Of a stretch of 64,000 nt of DNA, positions 44,492-52,077 are shown in pieces. The position numbers and the translations under genes are program-made. The notes below the pieces were generated by a model. The model searched no databases and was not told the origin of the DNA. It saw only the letters and a program-made list of their open reading frames with translations. Positions within the stretch are counted from its first letter, which is position 1, and the number at the start of each line of letters is the position of its first letter. This stretch comes from Prosthecobacter sp. (GTDB taxonomy: Bacteria; Verrucomicrobiota; Verrucomicrobiia; Verrucomicrobiales; Verrucomicrobiaceae), in the NCBI GenBank assembly GCA_021733925.1, contig JAIPJY010000035.1, positions 1 to 64,000 of the forward strand, written 5' to 3'.

Positions 44492-45466
44492 TCAACGTCC
44501 AGTGGGAGCCTGGGCAGTAACCCCTGCCGCGGCGTCCAAAAATTTGACCAGATCAATTTCGAGCCTGACTTTCAGGAGCTCATTGCCAAAGACGGGAATC
44601 GCGTCCACGAACGCCGGGGCCGGTGGCTTGATCTCATCCGTTGCGGCCTCTTCCGTTTTGACTGCGTTGGGGTCTTCCGTCGGAGGAGTCGGCAGCTGAA
44701 CTTCAGAACGCAGTGGCCCATCCTGGCGTTGGTTCTCAATGCGCAGCATCCGCAGGCTGGTAAAATAAGGCATGTCAGTCGGGTTGGTAAGACGGCTGAT
44801 CAGCAGCTGCAATGGCCCTTGGTCCAAGGTCAAAACCACCGAAATCTGACGCTTCTCAAGAATGTTTCCACTCGCCTGAGCCTGCATTCCTGCATTGTTG
44901 TTTCCCTGCGTGGCCGCAGTGGCCGCTGCCTCGACCGGCAGCTTGGAGCGCTCCAGCAGATCCACCGACTTGGCTCCACTGTCCAGGAAGAGCTTCATCA
45001 GCTTGTCCATGGCGTCCAGATAGCCTGAAAGCTCAGTGGCAGCAGCCGCGGATTTTGGCAGCGTGTGAGTGTAGTCATCAAAACCGAAGGCAAAATCTGC
45101 AGGAAGCTGCATTTTCGATTGTGCGGCCTTGCGGATGTCAGAGATCTTGGCCTTGAGCTTGTCTTGAAACTCAATGTCATTGATCGGCTCAACCTTCGGC
45201 TGCAGAATCAGCACCGTTTTGCCAAGGGTGTTCACCAGTCCGGCATACTCCGCCACCACCGCCTGCTTCTTCTTGAGATTCTCCTCCGTGGGAGCCAGCG
45301 GCGCCCCCTTCAGACCTGCCACCTGATTGCCCAGGCCGAGGTAGCCATCCTTGGTTTCAGAGTAGACGCTCCATGCGTCAAACAACAGATAGCCAAGGGC
45401 CAGCGAGCCGACGACGATAACGCCAAGAATGGCGGCCAATGGTTTGTTTTCACGTATCCAGTCCAT
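44492..45466 (-). CDS. Amuc_1100-like pilus-system protein (PilO-like)
   Basis: 324 residues, close to the 317 of Akkermansia Amuc_1100. The N-terminus MDWIRENKPLAAILGVIVVG starts a TM helix (about 10-28), followed by a coiled coil (about 45-75). The C-terminal half is ferredoxin-like: LEKRQISVVLTLDQGPLQLL, YFTSLRMLRIENQRQDGP and LLKVRLEIDLVKFLD near the end. The same order of features is found in Amuc_1100, the membrane protein studied for host signalling. Here it starts 6 bp after the PilM-like stop. In this organism it is most simply a pilus assembly subunit; a host role should not be assumed. Confidence 0.88.
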   Translation of the reverse strand: MDWIRENKPLAAILGVIVVGSLALGYLLFDAWSVYSETKDGYLGLGNQVAGLKGAPLAPTEENLKKKQAVVAEYAGLVNTLGKTVLILQPKVEPINDIEFQDKLKAKISDIRKAAQSKMQLPADFAFGFDDYTHTLPKSAAAATELSGYLDAMDKLMKLFLDSGAKSVDLLERSKLPVEAAATAATQGNNNAGMQAQASGNILEKRQISVVLTLDQGPLQLLISRLTNPTDMPYFTSLRMLRIENQRQDGPLRSEVQLPTPPTEDPNAVKTEEAATDEIKPPAPAFVDAIPVFGNELLKVRLEIDLVKFLDAAAGVTAQAPTGR

Positions 45467-45472
45467 GATTCT

Positions 45473-47221
45473 TTATTGAAATTGCAGAGGATTGCGCAGA
45501 GGCATTTTAATTTCGAAGTGATAGGCATAGCGCTCTTCATCCACGCCACTGTCCACCTTCACATATTTGTCACGTTTGGTCTCAAATTCCGGCGCGTTGA
45601 AGGCGTCCAGTTTGGCCAGCTTGGAGGCAAAATCATACACCACCTTCTGCTCTCCCACTTCGTTTTTACGATACAGCCCCTGCATGCGCAGTGAATAAAC
45701 CGCCGCTGCCGGTGCCGCAGTACCGGCGGTGTTGGCTGTCGCCGGCTTATTCTCCTCGCCGCCCCAGAGCGCTGATGTGATCGGCTTGTCATCCTTGAGC
45801 ACTTCAATCACAGGCAGCCAGATCAGATCATTGTCGAACTGCTGATTGAGATCATTGAGCAGATGCGCCCACCAGGAGCGGTCCGTCACCGCCTGCTCCA
45901 GTTGCACACTGCGCAGACGAAGAGCCTCCTGCTGGGCGTCAAGCTGACGGATTGCATTCGCCAACCGGCTCAGCTCCGCACTCTCCACGCTCAGCGCAGC
46001 TGCCCGATTTTTAATCACCTCATCCGCGCTCTTGAACCAGTAAATCGAGGCACTCAAGGCCCCCAGGACGCACAGACCGGCCAGAACCAAGGCCGGAGCA
46101 CGCCGCGCAGCGTCGCGCGCCGCAGCAAGCTTGCTGGGAACGAGCTCGATTTCGCATGGACAGGAACCCATGCCACGCAAAGCCAGACCGACGAGTTCGC
46201 CAAGCGCTGGCGCATCCGCCTGGGCGGCATCCGCACTCACCCCACGGTCAATCTGCACTCCACGCAGCCCGTTGTAGATCTCCACCGGCAGCTTCAATTT
46301 CTCTGCAAAAAACTCCGCGATGTATCCGGCCGACGATCCACCACCCGCGAGGAAGACCCGCTTGGGTGCGCTGCCCCCCTGCTGACTGCGGTAAAACGTG
46401 ATCGTTCGCATGATCTCAGCATGCAGCCGGGTCATCGAGTTGCGCATCACCTTGGACATGGCGTTGACGCCCTCATCCGGGTGGTCCTCCACCGCTCCGC
46501 CAAGGGCGACAAAGCCCTGGGAACGCTTCTGGCGCTCTGCCTCAGCAAAAGGAATGCTAAATTCCTTGGCGATCGCGTTGGTGACTGCGGCACCGCCCAC
46601 CAGCAGATTGCGCGTGAAAAAACGATCCCCTTCAACAAACACCAGGTTGGTTGAGCGGGCGCCCATGTCCACAATCAAGGCAGGCTCTTCCACATCGGGA
46701 TAGCTGTAACGGAAGGCATTGTAGAGCGCCAGCGGTCCCACATCCATCCCCACCACTTTGATGCCACAGGAAACCACTTCCTCATGCATCTCGTTCAGCA
46801 GCTCACATTTCATGGCGGCCAGCACCACTTCGATTTCGCCAAGATCCGACTTGGAGACCACCTCGTAGTCCCAGGAGACTTCATCCAGCTGCCATGGCAC
46901 ATTCTGCCGCGCTTCAAACTCAACGATCTGCGCCAGCTTGTCCCCCTGCACAGGCGGCAGCTTCACAAAACGGCTGAACACAGGATGCCCCGGAACAGAA
47001 CACCAGGTCTTCTGCCCCTTGATCTTCACCTTGGCCACAAGTTCCTGCAGCCCCTCCTTCAATTGCGGCAGGCGGCTGACATCCACCGAGGGATCGCCAT
47101 CCAGTTCAATGATTTCATACCTCTTCAGGATGAGGTCCCCTCCTGATGTCTTGCCGAAAAATGCTCCGCTGACACGCTGGGAGCCAAGACTGATGACTGC
47201 AATGCTGTTTGGATCTGCCAT
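45473..47221 (-). CDS. pilM: Amuc_1101-like PilM/PilN fusion
   Basis: 582 residues. The N-terminal half is PilM-like, with an actin-type ATPase fold: SIAVISLGSQRVSGAFFG at the start, VDMGARSTNLVFVEGDRFFT (phosphate loop), and LAGGGSSAGYIAEFFAEKL. A TM helix follows at about 378-399 (ALVLAGLCVLGALSASIYWF), then a PilN-like coiled coil and alpha/beta tail (NAIRQLDAQQEALRLRSVQL; SWWAHLLNDLNQQ). PilM and PilN are usually separate proteins, so one chain appears to do both jobs, as in the Akkermansia cluster. It anchors the cytoplasmic and membrane parts of the assembly platform. Confidence 0.9.
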   Translation of the reverse strand: MADPNSIAVISLGSQRVSGAFFGKTSGGDLILKRYEIIELDGDPSVDVSRLPQLKEGLQELVAKVKIKGQKTWCSVPGHPVFSRFVKLPPVQGDKLAQIVEFEARQNVPWQLDEVSWDYEVVSKSDLGEIEVVLAAMKCELLNEMHEEVVSCGIKVVGMDVGPLALYNAFRYSYPDVEEPALIVDMGARSTNLVFVEGDRFFTRNLLVGGAAVTNAIAKEFSIPFAEAERQKRSQGFVALGGAVEDHPDEGVNAMSKVMRNSMTRLHAEIMRTITFYRSQQGGSAPKRVFLAGGGSSAGYIAEFFAEKLKLPVEIYNGLRGVQIDRGVSADAAQADAPALGELVGLALRGMGSCPCEIELVPSKLAAARDAARRAPALVLAGLCVLGALSASIYWFKSADEVIKNRAAALSVESAELSRLANAIRQLDAQQEALRLRSVQLEQAVTDRSWWAHLLNDLNQQFDNDLIWLPVIEVLKDDKPITSALWGGEENKPATANTAGTAAPAAAVYSLRMQGLYRKNEVGEQKVVYDFASKLAKLDAFNAPEFETKRDKYVKVDSGVDEERYAYHFEIKMPLRNPLQFQ

Positions 47222-47275
47222 GCTGGATAAGGTGAAAATCGCTGATCTTACTCGAAATTGACGGGACGGCGGTGC

Positions 47276-47908
47276 TTATTTGGCTTTGACCTGCACATCG
47301 TAGTCACCAAAAACATTCGCAAAGGGCGTCTGCAACTTGTTCAGCAGCAGTCCCTGCAGCATGGAGAAAGCCTCCTTGCTCTCCCACCAGGGCTTGTTGC
47401 CCACGCTCGACTTGGCCGCAATGACTTTGCCTTCCGCAATAAATTCGACTCCCCAGCCCTGAATGTCAGAGGAGGCGGTCACGAAGTCTTTTTGGAAAAT
47501 GGATTTCAGCGTTGAGGGGGAGATGTAGGCCAGCGCATGGCAGGGCTCATCAGCCGGAATGTCCACCAAATCCAGGGTGCCGGTGATCACCTCACGTTTG
47601 CCATCCTTGGTCATATGCTGCAGCGCCACATAGATGTTGAGCTGCATGGCCGCATACGTGCCTTTTCTCCCACCAGCCTCCTCAGGAAGCTTGATGTCAA
47701 ACTCCACATCCAGCTCAATCCAGTTCTTGGGAGTCCAGCGCTTCATCTTGACATTGCTCACCTCCAGCATCGGCGTCGGCTGCTCTTGCACCTCCACACC
47801 TTTGATTTTCAATTTCACCCCGGGCAATTTGTCGCCCGTCGCCGGCGCTTGCGCCTGAAGGACATTGGCGAGAAGAAGAGATGCTAGAATCAAGCTGATG
47901 GGTTTCAT
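47276..47908 (-). CDS. Amuc_1102-like pilus-system protein
   Basis: 210 residues with signal peptide MKPISLILASLLLANVLQAQ. A beta-rich domain includes LKIKGVEVQEQPTPMLEVSN, MKRWTPKNWIELDVEFDIKL and KREVITGTLDLVDIPAD. It is first in the five-gene operon, in the position of Amuc_1102. It should be periplasmic and may help build or coat the pilus-like structure. The assignment rests on gene order plus the overall pattern. Confidence 0.8.
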   Translation of the reverse strand: MKPISLILASLLLANVLQAQAPATGDKLPGVKLKIKGVEVQEQPTPMLEVSNVKMKRWTPKNWIELDVEFDIKLPEEAGGRKGTYAAMQLNIYVALQHMTKDGKREVITGTLDLVDIPADEPCHALAYISPSTLKSIFQKDFVTASSDIQGWGVEFIAEGKVIAAKSSVGNKPWWESKEAFSMLQGLLLNKLQTPFANVFGDYDVQVKAK

Positions 47909-47938
47909 TAGTTAGGCTGGTTGTTCCAATATTTTAAA

Positions 47939-47968
47939 GTTTTATCAGTAAAACACCCTGCGCATCAA
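47939..47968 (-). promoter_or_regulatory. Candidate sigma-70 promoter for the pilus-like operon
   Basis: On the minus strand, TTGATG (complement of 47963-47968) and TAAAAC (complement of 47939-47944) are 18 bp apart, each matching four of six consensus positions. The site is about 30 bp upstream of the first gene, in an AT-rich part of the 287-bp divergent gap. I see no other strong signal in that gap. Confidence 0.35.
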
Positions 47969-48195
47969 GCAGGGATTCGAGAAAGTCGTGAAAATACGTC
48001 ACTATGCGGAAAATTCCGTCTTCAAACAACACCTGCAGTTCCAGGCGGCAGCTGTCTTCATTGGGTGGCTCATTACGATGGGGTCGGGGGCAGGGAGGGC
48101 GGAGTTTGTGGCATTCCCGTCAGAGTGCAAGCAAAAGACAGGCGGGGTTTTCGTGAACATCTAAGGCTTGTGCAAGTCTGATTTCGAAGCCTAAA

Positions 48196-49347
48196 ATGCC
48201 TCTCACCATCATGATGTTCTCCTGCACTCGACTCGCCACCCTGATTTTAGGCATGCTCCTCTTACTAGCCGCCTGCGATCCGTCGGATGGTCCGGATGTG
48301 GAAAAAGCGATCAGCGATCTGGAAAAACAGAAACTGCAAAAAACGGCCAATCCGGACACCGCCCCCACCCCTCCGGCCAGCGACCTTCCCTCCCCAGGCA
48401 TTCTGGCAGCCACCGGCCTCGCCGCCAAAGATGAACGCGCTGAAATCATCCTGCTCCTGCCGGACTCACGCATCGCCATGCAGGAATTCCAGCGCAACGG
48501 ACTCGCCATGCTCGTCGGTAGAAAAGCCGGCTACAAGCTCACCACTAGCGACGCCGCCGGCAGCAGCACGAAGCAGATCGAACAGTTCCGCCAGGCCATC
48601 GCCGCCAAACCCGCCGCCATCATCGTCAGCCCCATCGATCCCCCTGCCGTTGCCGCCCTCATCGTCGAAGCCCAGACCCATGGCATCATCGTCATCGGTC
48701 TCGACAAACGCATGGTCAATGAAGGCTGCACCAGCGTTGTCTTCACCGATCAGCGCAAAGTCGGCCGCATGGCCGCAGACACCGTGGTCGAAGCCCTCAA
48801 ACGCAAAGCCGCCGAAGAAAACCGCACCGAGATCACCGGCCGCGTTGTCCAGCTGCGTGGCGCTGCCGACAGCTTCTCCACCAATGAGATCGCCGAAGGT
48901 TTCAGCGAAGGTCTGCGCCCCCAGCCCGGCGTCATCCTCGTCCATGACGCCCCCGCAGACTGGAGCACCGAGACTGCCACCAAGTGCACCACCGAGGCCT
49001 TCAACCTCCAGAAAATTTTCGACGCCATCTACGCCCAGAGCGATGCCATGGCCGTCGGCGCTGCCAAAGCCGCCGAAACCGCCGGCCAGCGTGACAATGT
49101 CTTCATCGTCGGCACCGACGGCCTCTCCGGCCAGAAACGCGGCATCGAACTCGTCCGCATGGGTGAAATCGACGCCTCCGTCGTTCAGCCTGCCCTGGTC
49201 GATCTCGCCCTGCAGATCATCACCAAGATGCGCAGCGACAACACCTTCAAGCCACAGCTCTCCTATGAAATCCAGCCCGTCGTGATCATGCCCCGAAATG
49301 TGGAGCAAATGCTCCGCACCGGCACCTACTCGCTGCCCAATTTGTGA
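48196..49347 (+). CDS. orphan sugar-type substrate-binding lipoprotein
   Basis: 383 residues. The signal has lipobox LLAAC (LILGMLLLLAACDPSDG), so it is lipid-anchored. After a Pro/Ala/Asp-rich linker the Peripla_BP_4 fold follows: IILLLPDSRIAMQEFQRNGL, AAIIVSPIDPPAVAALIVEA, GIIVIGLDKRM, VFTDQRKVGRMAADTVVEAL, VGAAKAAETAGQRDNVFIVG and PVVIMPRNVEQML. It is related to the RbsB-like protein at 24854, but no permease or ATPase is nearby. It could serve a distant transporter or a sensor. The YdjY-like gene follows after 23 bp. Confidence 0.85.
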   Translation: MPLTIMMFSCTRLATLILGMLLLLAACDPSDGPDVEKAISDLEKQKLQKTANPDTAPTPPASDLPSPGILAATGLAAKDERAEIILLLPDSRIAMQEFQRNGLAMLVGRKAGYKLTTSDAAGSSTKQIEQFRQAIAAKPAAIIVSPIDPPAVAALIVEAQTHGIIVIGLDKRMVNEGCTSVVFTDQRKVGRMAADTVVEALKRKAAEENRTEITGRVVQLRGAADSFSTNEIAEGFSEGLRPQPGVILVHDAPADWSTETATKCTTEAFNLQKIFDAIYAQSDAMAVGAAKAAETAGQRDNVFIVGTDGLSGQKRGIELVRMGEIDASVVQPALVDLALQIITKMRSDNTFKPQLSYEIQPVVIMPRNVEQMLRTGTYSLPNL

Positions 49348-49370
49348 TCCAACCACCCTGCCCATTTGCC

Positions 49371-50117
49371 ATGTTGCGCCCTCTCTCCGCCGTCGTCTTC
49401 CTCCTCCTCGCCTGCTCCAGCATGCCCGCACAGGACATCCCTGCGCCCAAACCCGACGCCAAAGCACAGCTCGAAGCCGCCCAAAAACTCGTCAAGCAGG
49501 TCTCCCCCGGCGTCTATGACCTCAACGGCATCCAGATCAACGCCGCCACCCGCGAGCTCCGCATCCCCTGCGACATCCTCCATCAAAAGCTCCCCATCGA
49601 GTACGCCCTCTGCCATGAAAACGGCGAGAAAGTCCACGAGACCATTCTCGAAACCAAGGTGAAGCCCATCCAGATCCAGCTCGCCCTCCTCCTCGCCAAT
49701 TACCAGCCCGGCACCCTCGGCATCCTCGAAAAACTCGACCCCAAAGCCGAGCGCCCCTACAAGGCCAAGGACACCGAGCCCAAAACCCCCGGTGCCAACC
49801 GCCTCGCCATCCACGTCGAATGGAAAGACGGCGACAAAACCAAAAACGTCCCCCTCTCCGACTTCATCCAGAACATCGACACACGCAAAACGCCCGACGA
49901 TCTCGACACCTGGATCTTCAACGGCTCCATCATCGATGAATCCGGCTTCGCCGCCGAGCAGACCGGCTCCATCATCTCCACCTACGTGGACCGCGCCGCC
50001 ATCATCAACTCCGCCGCCAAAGGCAACGAACGCGACGACCTCTGGATCAGCATGCCCGCCAACATCCCCGCCGAAGAGACCAAAGTCACCCTCATCATCA
50101 CTCCCGCGAAACAGTGA
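49371..50117 (+). CDS. YdjY-domain exported protein
   Basis: About 248 residues from ATG 49371; a GTG at 49344 overlaps the upstream stop but would add non-signal residues. Signal peptide MLRPLSAVVFLLLACSSMPA includes a possible lipobox (LLAC). The body fits the YdjY domain: INAATRELRIPCDILHQKLP, YALCHENGEKVHETILETKV and LAIHVEWKDGDKTKNVPL. The function of this domain is unknown. Its neighbour upstream is the sugar-binding lipoprotein; a common operon is likely from the 23-bp spacing. Confidence 0.78.
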   Translation: MLRPLSAVVFLLLACSSMPAQDIPAPKPDAKAQLEAAQKLVKQVSPGVYDLNGIQINAATRELRIPCDILHQKLPIEYALCHENGEKVHETILETKVKPIQIQLALLLANYQPGTLGILEKLDPKAERPYKAKDTEPKTPGANRLAIHVEWKDGDKTKNVPLSDFIQNIDTRKTPDDLDTWIFNGSIIDESGFAAEQTGSIISTYVDRAAIINSAAKGNERDDLWISMPANIPAEETKVTLIITPAKQ

Positions 50118-50474
50118 GGCGCTCACAAAATTGGATAACCTGATTTTCTCTTGGCCAGGCATCACGCCAACCAGGCCTTCTTCGGCGCAGGATCGACACT
50201 TCAAAAATCATCAATCCTTGTTCATCAATCGTCAATCACGCACAGCCGTGACGCACGTGAGCCAGAGGATTCACGATCAATCGATCCGTTGATAGCGGCT
50301 GTTTCCAGCCCCCAGCGCATGCCTGAGATGAACCATCTCCTCCTGGCGTGCGTATCTCAATAACGGTCAAAAACTGCCCCCCACCGTCCAGCCATGGACA
50401 AGAACCGTCCGCCCTCCAAGACAGCCCCCTTGGCCATTGACGCCGCGCTCTTTCCACATCCAGTGACCTGTACC
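50118..50474. other. 357-bp gap with CATCAAT-type repeats
   Basis: No gene is seen. At 50205-50240 the words AATCATCAATCC, TTCATCAATCG and TCAATCACG recur, similar to dispersed words common between genes in this window. The frame from 50394 to 50474 is open and joined to the next CDS, but lacks a plausible start. The promoter of the 50475 gene should lie here; no clear hexamers were found. Confidence 0.4.
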
Positions 50475-51638
50475 ATGAAAATCCCAGCCTTCCTCCTCAC
50501 CCTGGCGCTCGGCACCACCGCAGCCTTCCCCCAGGCCGCCACCCAGGCCTCGCGCAACGAATCCCTCAAGCAGGAGCTCCGCCTCGGCGTCGAGCGCGGC
50601 CTCAATTTCCTCCGTTCCAAACAAAACCAGGAAACCGGCCAGTGGGGCGAAGCCGAACCCGTCGCCATCACCGGCCTCGGCATCATCAGCTTCATGCTCG
50701 ACCCCAACCGCAAGCCCGGCGATCCCGTCCCCGCTGAAGTCGAAAAAGCCACCAAGTTCCTCATCAGCAACGCCAAGCCCGACGGCGGCATCTACGTCAA
50801 GGCACGCGGCAACTACAACACCGCCCTCGCCCTCACCGCCCTCCTTCTCAACAACAAGCCCGAGAACGAACAGGTCATGCTCAAAGCCCGTCGCTACCTC
50901 GTCGGCAATCAGATCGACACCGATGAAAAGGGCAAGCAGGACAACCCGCTCGACGGCGGCATCGGCTACGGCGACGACAAAGGCATGCACGCCGACCTCT
51001 CCAACATGACCTTCGCCCTCGAAGCCCTCTACTACTCCCAGTCCCTCCTCGCCGACAAAGGCGACGCCGCCAAGAACGAGCCCCAGCTCAACGTCGCCGC
51101 AGCCATCGACTTCATCCAGCGCTGCCAGAACCGTCCTGAGAGCAACAAATCCGCCTGGGTCAGCAAAGACCCCGATGACGCCGGCGGCTTCATCTACAAC
51201 CCCACCGAAACCCGTGGTGCCAAAGTCGAAAACCCCGACGGCAGCATCTCCCTCCGCAGCTACGGCAGCATCAGCTACGCCGGCCTCCTCAGCTTCATCT
51301 ACGCCGGCGTCGACAAAGACGACCCACGAGTCAAAGCCGTCATCGAATGGCTCCAGAACCACTACAGCGCCGACGAAAACCCCGGCCTCGGCGCCGCCGG
51401 CCTCTACTACTACTACCAGACCATGAGCAAAGCCCTCAGCATCGCCAAGATCGACTACATCAAGACCAAGGACGGCAAGCTCATCGACTGGCGCAAGGAC
51501 ATCACCGAAAAACTCCTCAGCCTCCAAAAAGGCGACGGCTCCTGGTCCAACACCGAAGGCCGCTGGATGGAATCCGACCCCGTCCTCACCACCACCTACA
51601 TCCTCATGGCCCTCGGCCGCATCCACCAGACCCTCTAA
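50475..51638 (+). CDS. prenyltransferase/squalene-oxidase-repeat exported protein
   Basis: About 387 residues from ATG 50475, where a signal peptide begins (MKIPAFLLTLALGTTAAFPQ). Repeats of the alpha/alpha-toroid type follow: GVERGLNFLRSKQNQETGQW, AVAITGLGIISFML-like, GGIYVKARGNYNTALALTAL, RSYGSISYAGLLSFIYAGV, GLYYYYQTMSKAL and LQKGDGSWSNTEGRWMESDP. The cyclase motif DxDD is not seen, so it is probably not a terpene cyclase. Relatives of this kind in Planctomycetes and Verrucomicrobia are exported and of unknown role. It ends at a strong terminator. Confidence 0.82.
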   Translation: MKIPAFLLTLALGTTAAFPQAATQASRNESLKQELRLGVERGLNFLRSKQNQETGQWGEAEPVAITGLGIISFMLDPNRKPGDPVPAEVEKATKFLISNAKPDGGIYVKARGNYNTALALTALLLNNKPENEQVMLKARRYLVGNQIDTDEKGKQDNPLDGGIGYGDDKGMHADLSNMTFALEALYYSQSLLADKGDAAKNEPQLNVAAAIDFIQRCQNRPESNKSAWVSKDPDDAGGFIYNPTETRGAKVENPDGSISLRSYGSISYAGLLSFIYAGVDKDDPRVKAVIEWLQNHYSADENPGLGAAGLYYYYQTMSKALSIAKIDYIKTKDGKLIDWRKDITEKLLSLQKGDGSWSNTEGRWMESDPVLTTTYILMALGRIHQTL

Positions 51639-51644
51639 AAAGTA

Positions 51645-51667
51645 GCCCAGTTGCGCTGCAACTGGGC
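51645..51667. repeat. REP-like palindrome GCCCAGTTGC/GCAACTGGGC
   Basis: A perfect 10-bp stem with a 3-nt loop lies 7 bp after the stop of the 50475 gene. It shares the GTTGC-N3-GCAAC core with the palindromes at 4077-4127. Confidence 0.75.
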
Positions 51668-51679
51668 CCTCCCTTCAAA

Positions 51680-51710
51680 CGCCGCGCCCTCAACAGCGCG
51701 GCGTTTTTTT
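51680..51710 (+). terminator. Rho-independent terminator after the 50475 gene
   Basis: An 8-bp GC-rich stem (51680-51687 with 51696-51703) has an 8-nt loop and a seven-T tail on the plus strand. Confidence 0.95.
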
Positions 51711-52077
51711 GTACCCTCGCATTCACCCCAAACCTCCGACATCTCCGTACAAACATCGGGCTTCGCTTCGCGGCTCCGCAGCAGCCCGTCTGGGTCTGAG
51801 TTCACACCTCGGGGGTATACTTCGAAAACTTGCTACGGAGGATGGATCAACCCGTCACGATCCAAGCCATCTCAAACCCACCGCACGTATTGTAGTCCCG
51901 GCTTCAGCCGGTCTGGGTCTGAGTACGTAGTTCGGGCTTCAGCCCGTCTGGTCAAAGCACTCTCAACAACGGCGCCTTCAATACGGCACATCGCGTCAAG
52001 CTTGCCCCTCTCACATTCCTGCCCCGGCCCGACATCACTCTCGACATCCCGCCGCCGCATCCCGTAGTCTCCCCGTC
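51711..52077. repeat. 367-bp gap built of GGGCTTCAGCCC-type repeats
   Basis: No gene is seen. Three related pieces are present: 51757-51811 (ending CAGCCCGTCTGGGTCTGAG), 51881-51919 and 51920-51953. The last contains a 28-nt stretch (51926-51953) that recurs exactly at 58247-58274. Each core is a palindrome such as CGGGCTTCAGCCCG. It precedes the first triple-unit protein gene; no clear promoter was recognised. Confidence 0.7.

Noticed and set aside
48196-49347. LacI-type regulator considered for this binding-protein fold
   Set aside because: There is no DNA-binding headpiece; a lipobox signal peptide shows it is exported.
50475-51638. Terpene cyclase call for the prenyltransferase-repeat protein
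   Set aside because: The repeats suggest an alpha/alpha toroid, but no DxDD or QW-motif set is visible and the protein has a signal peptide.
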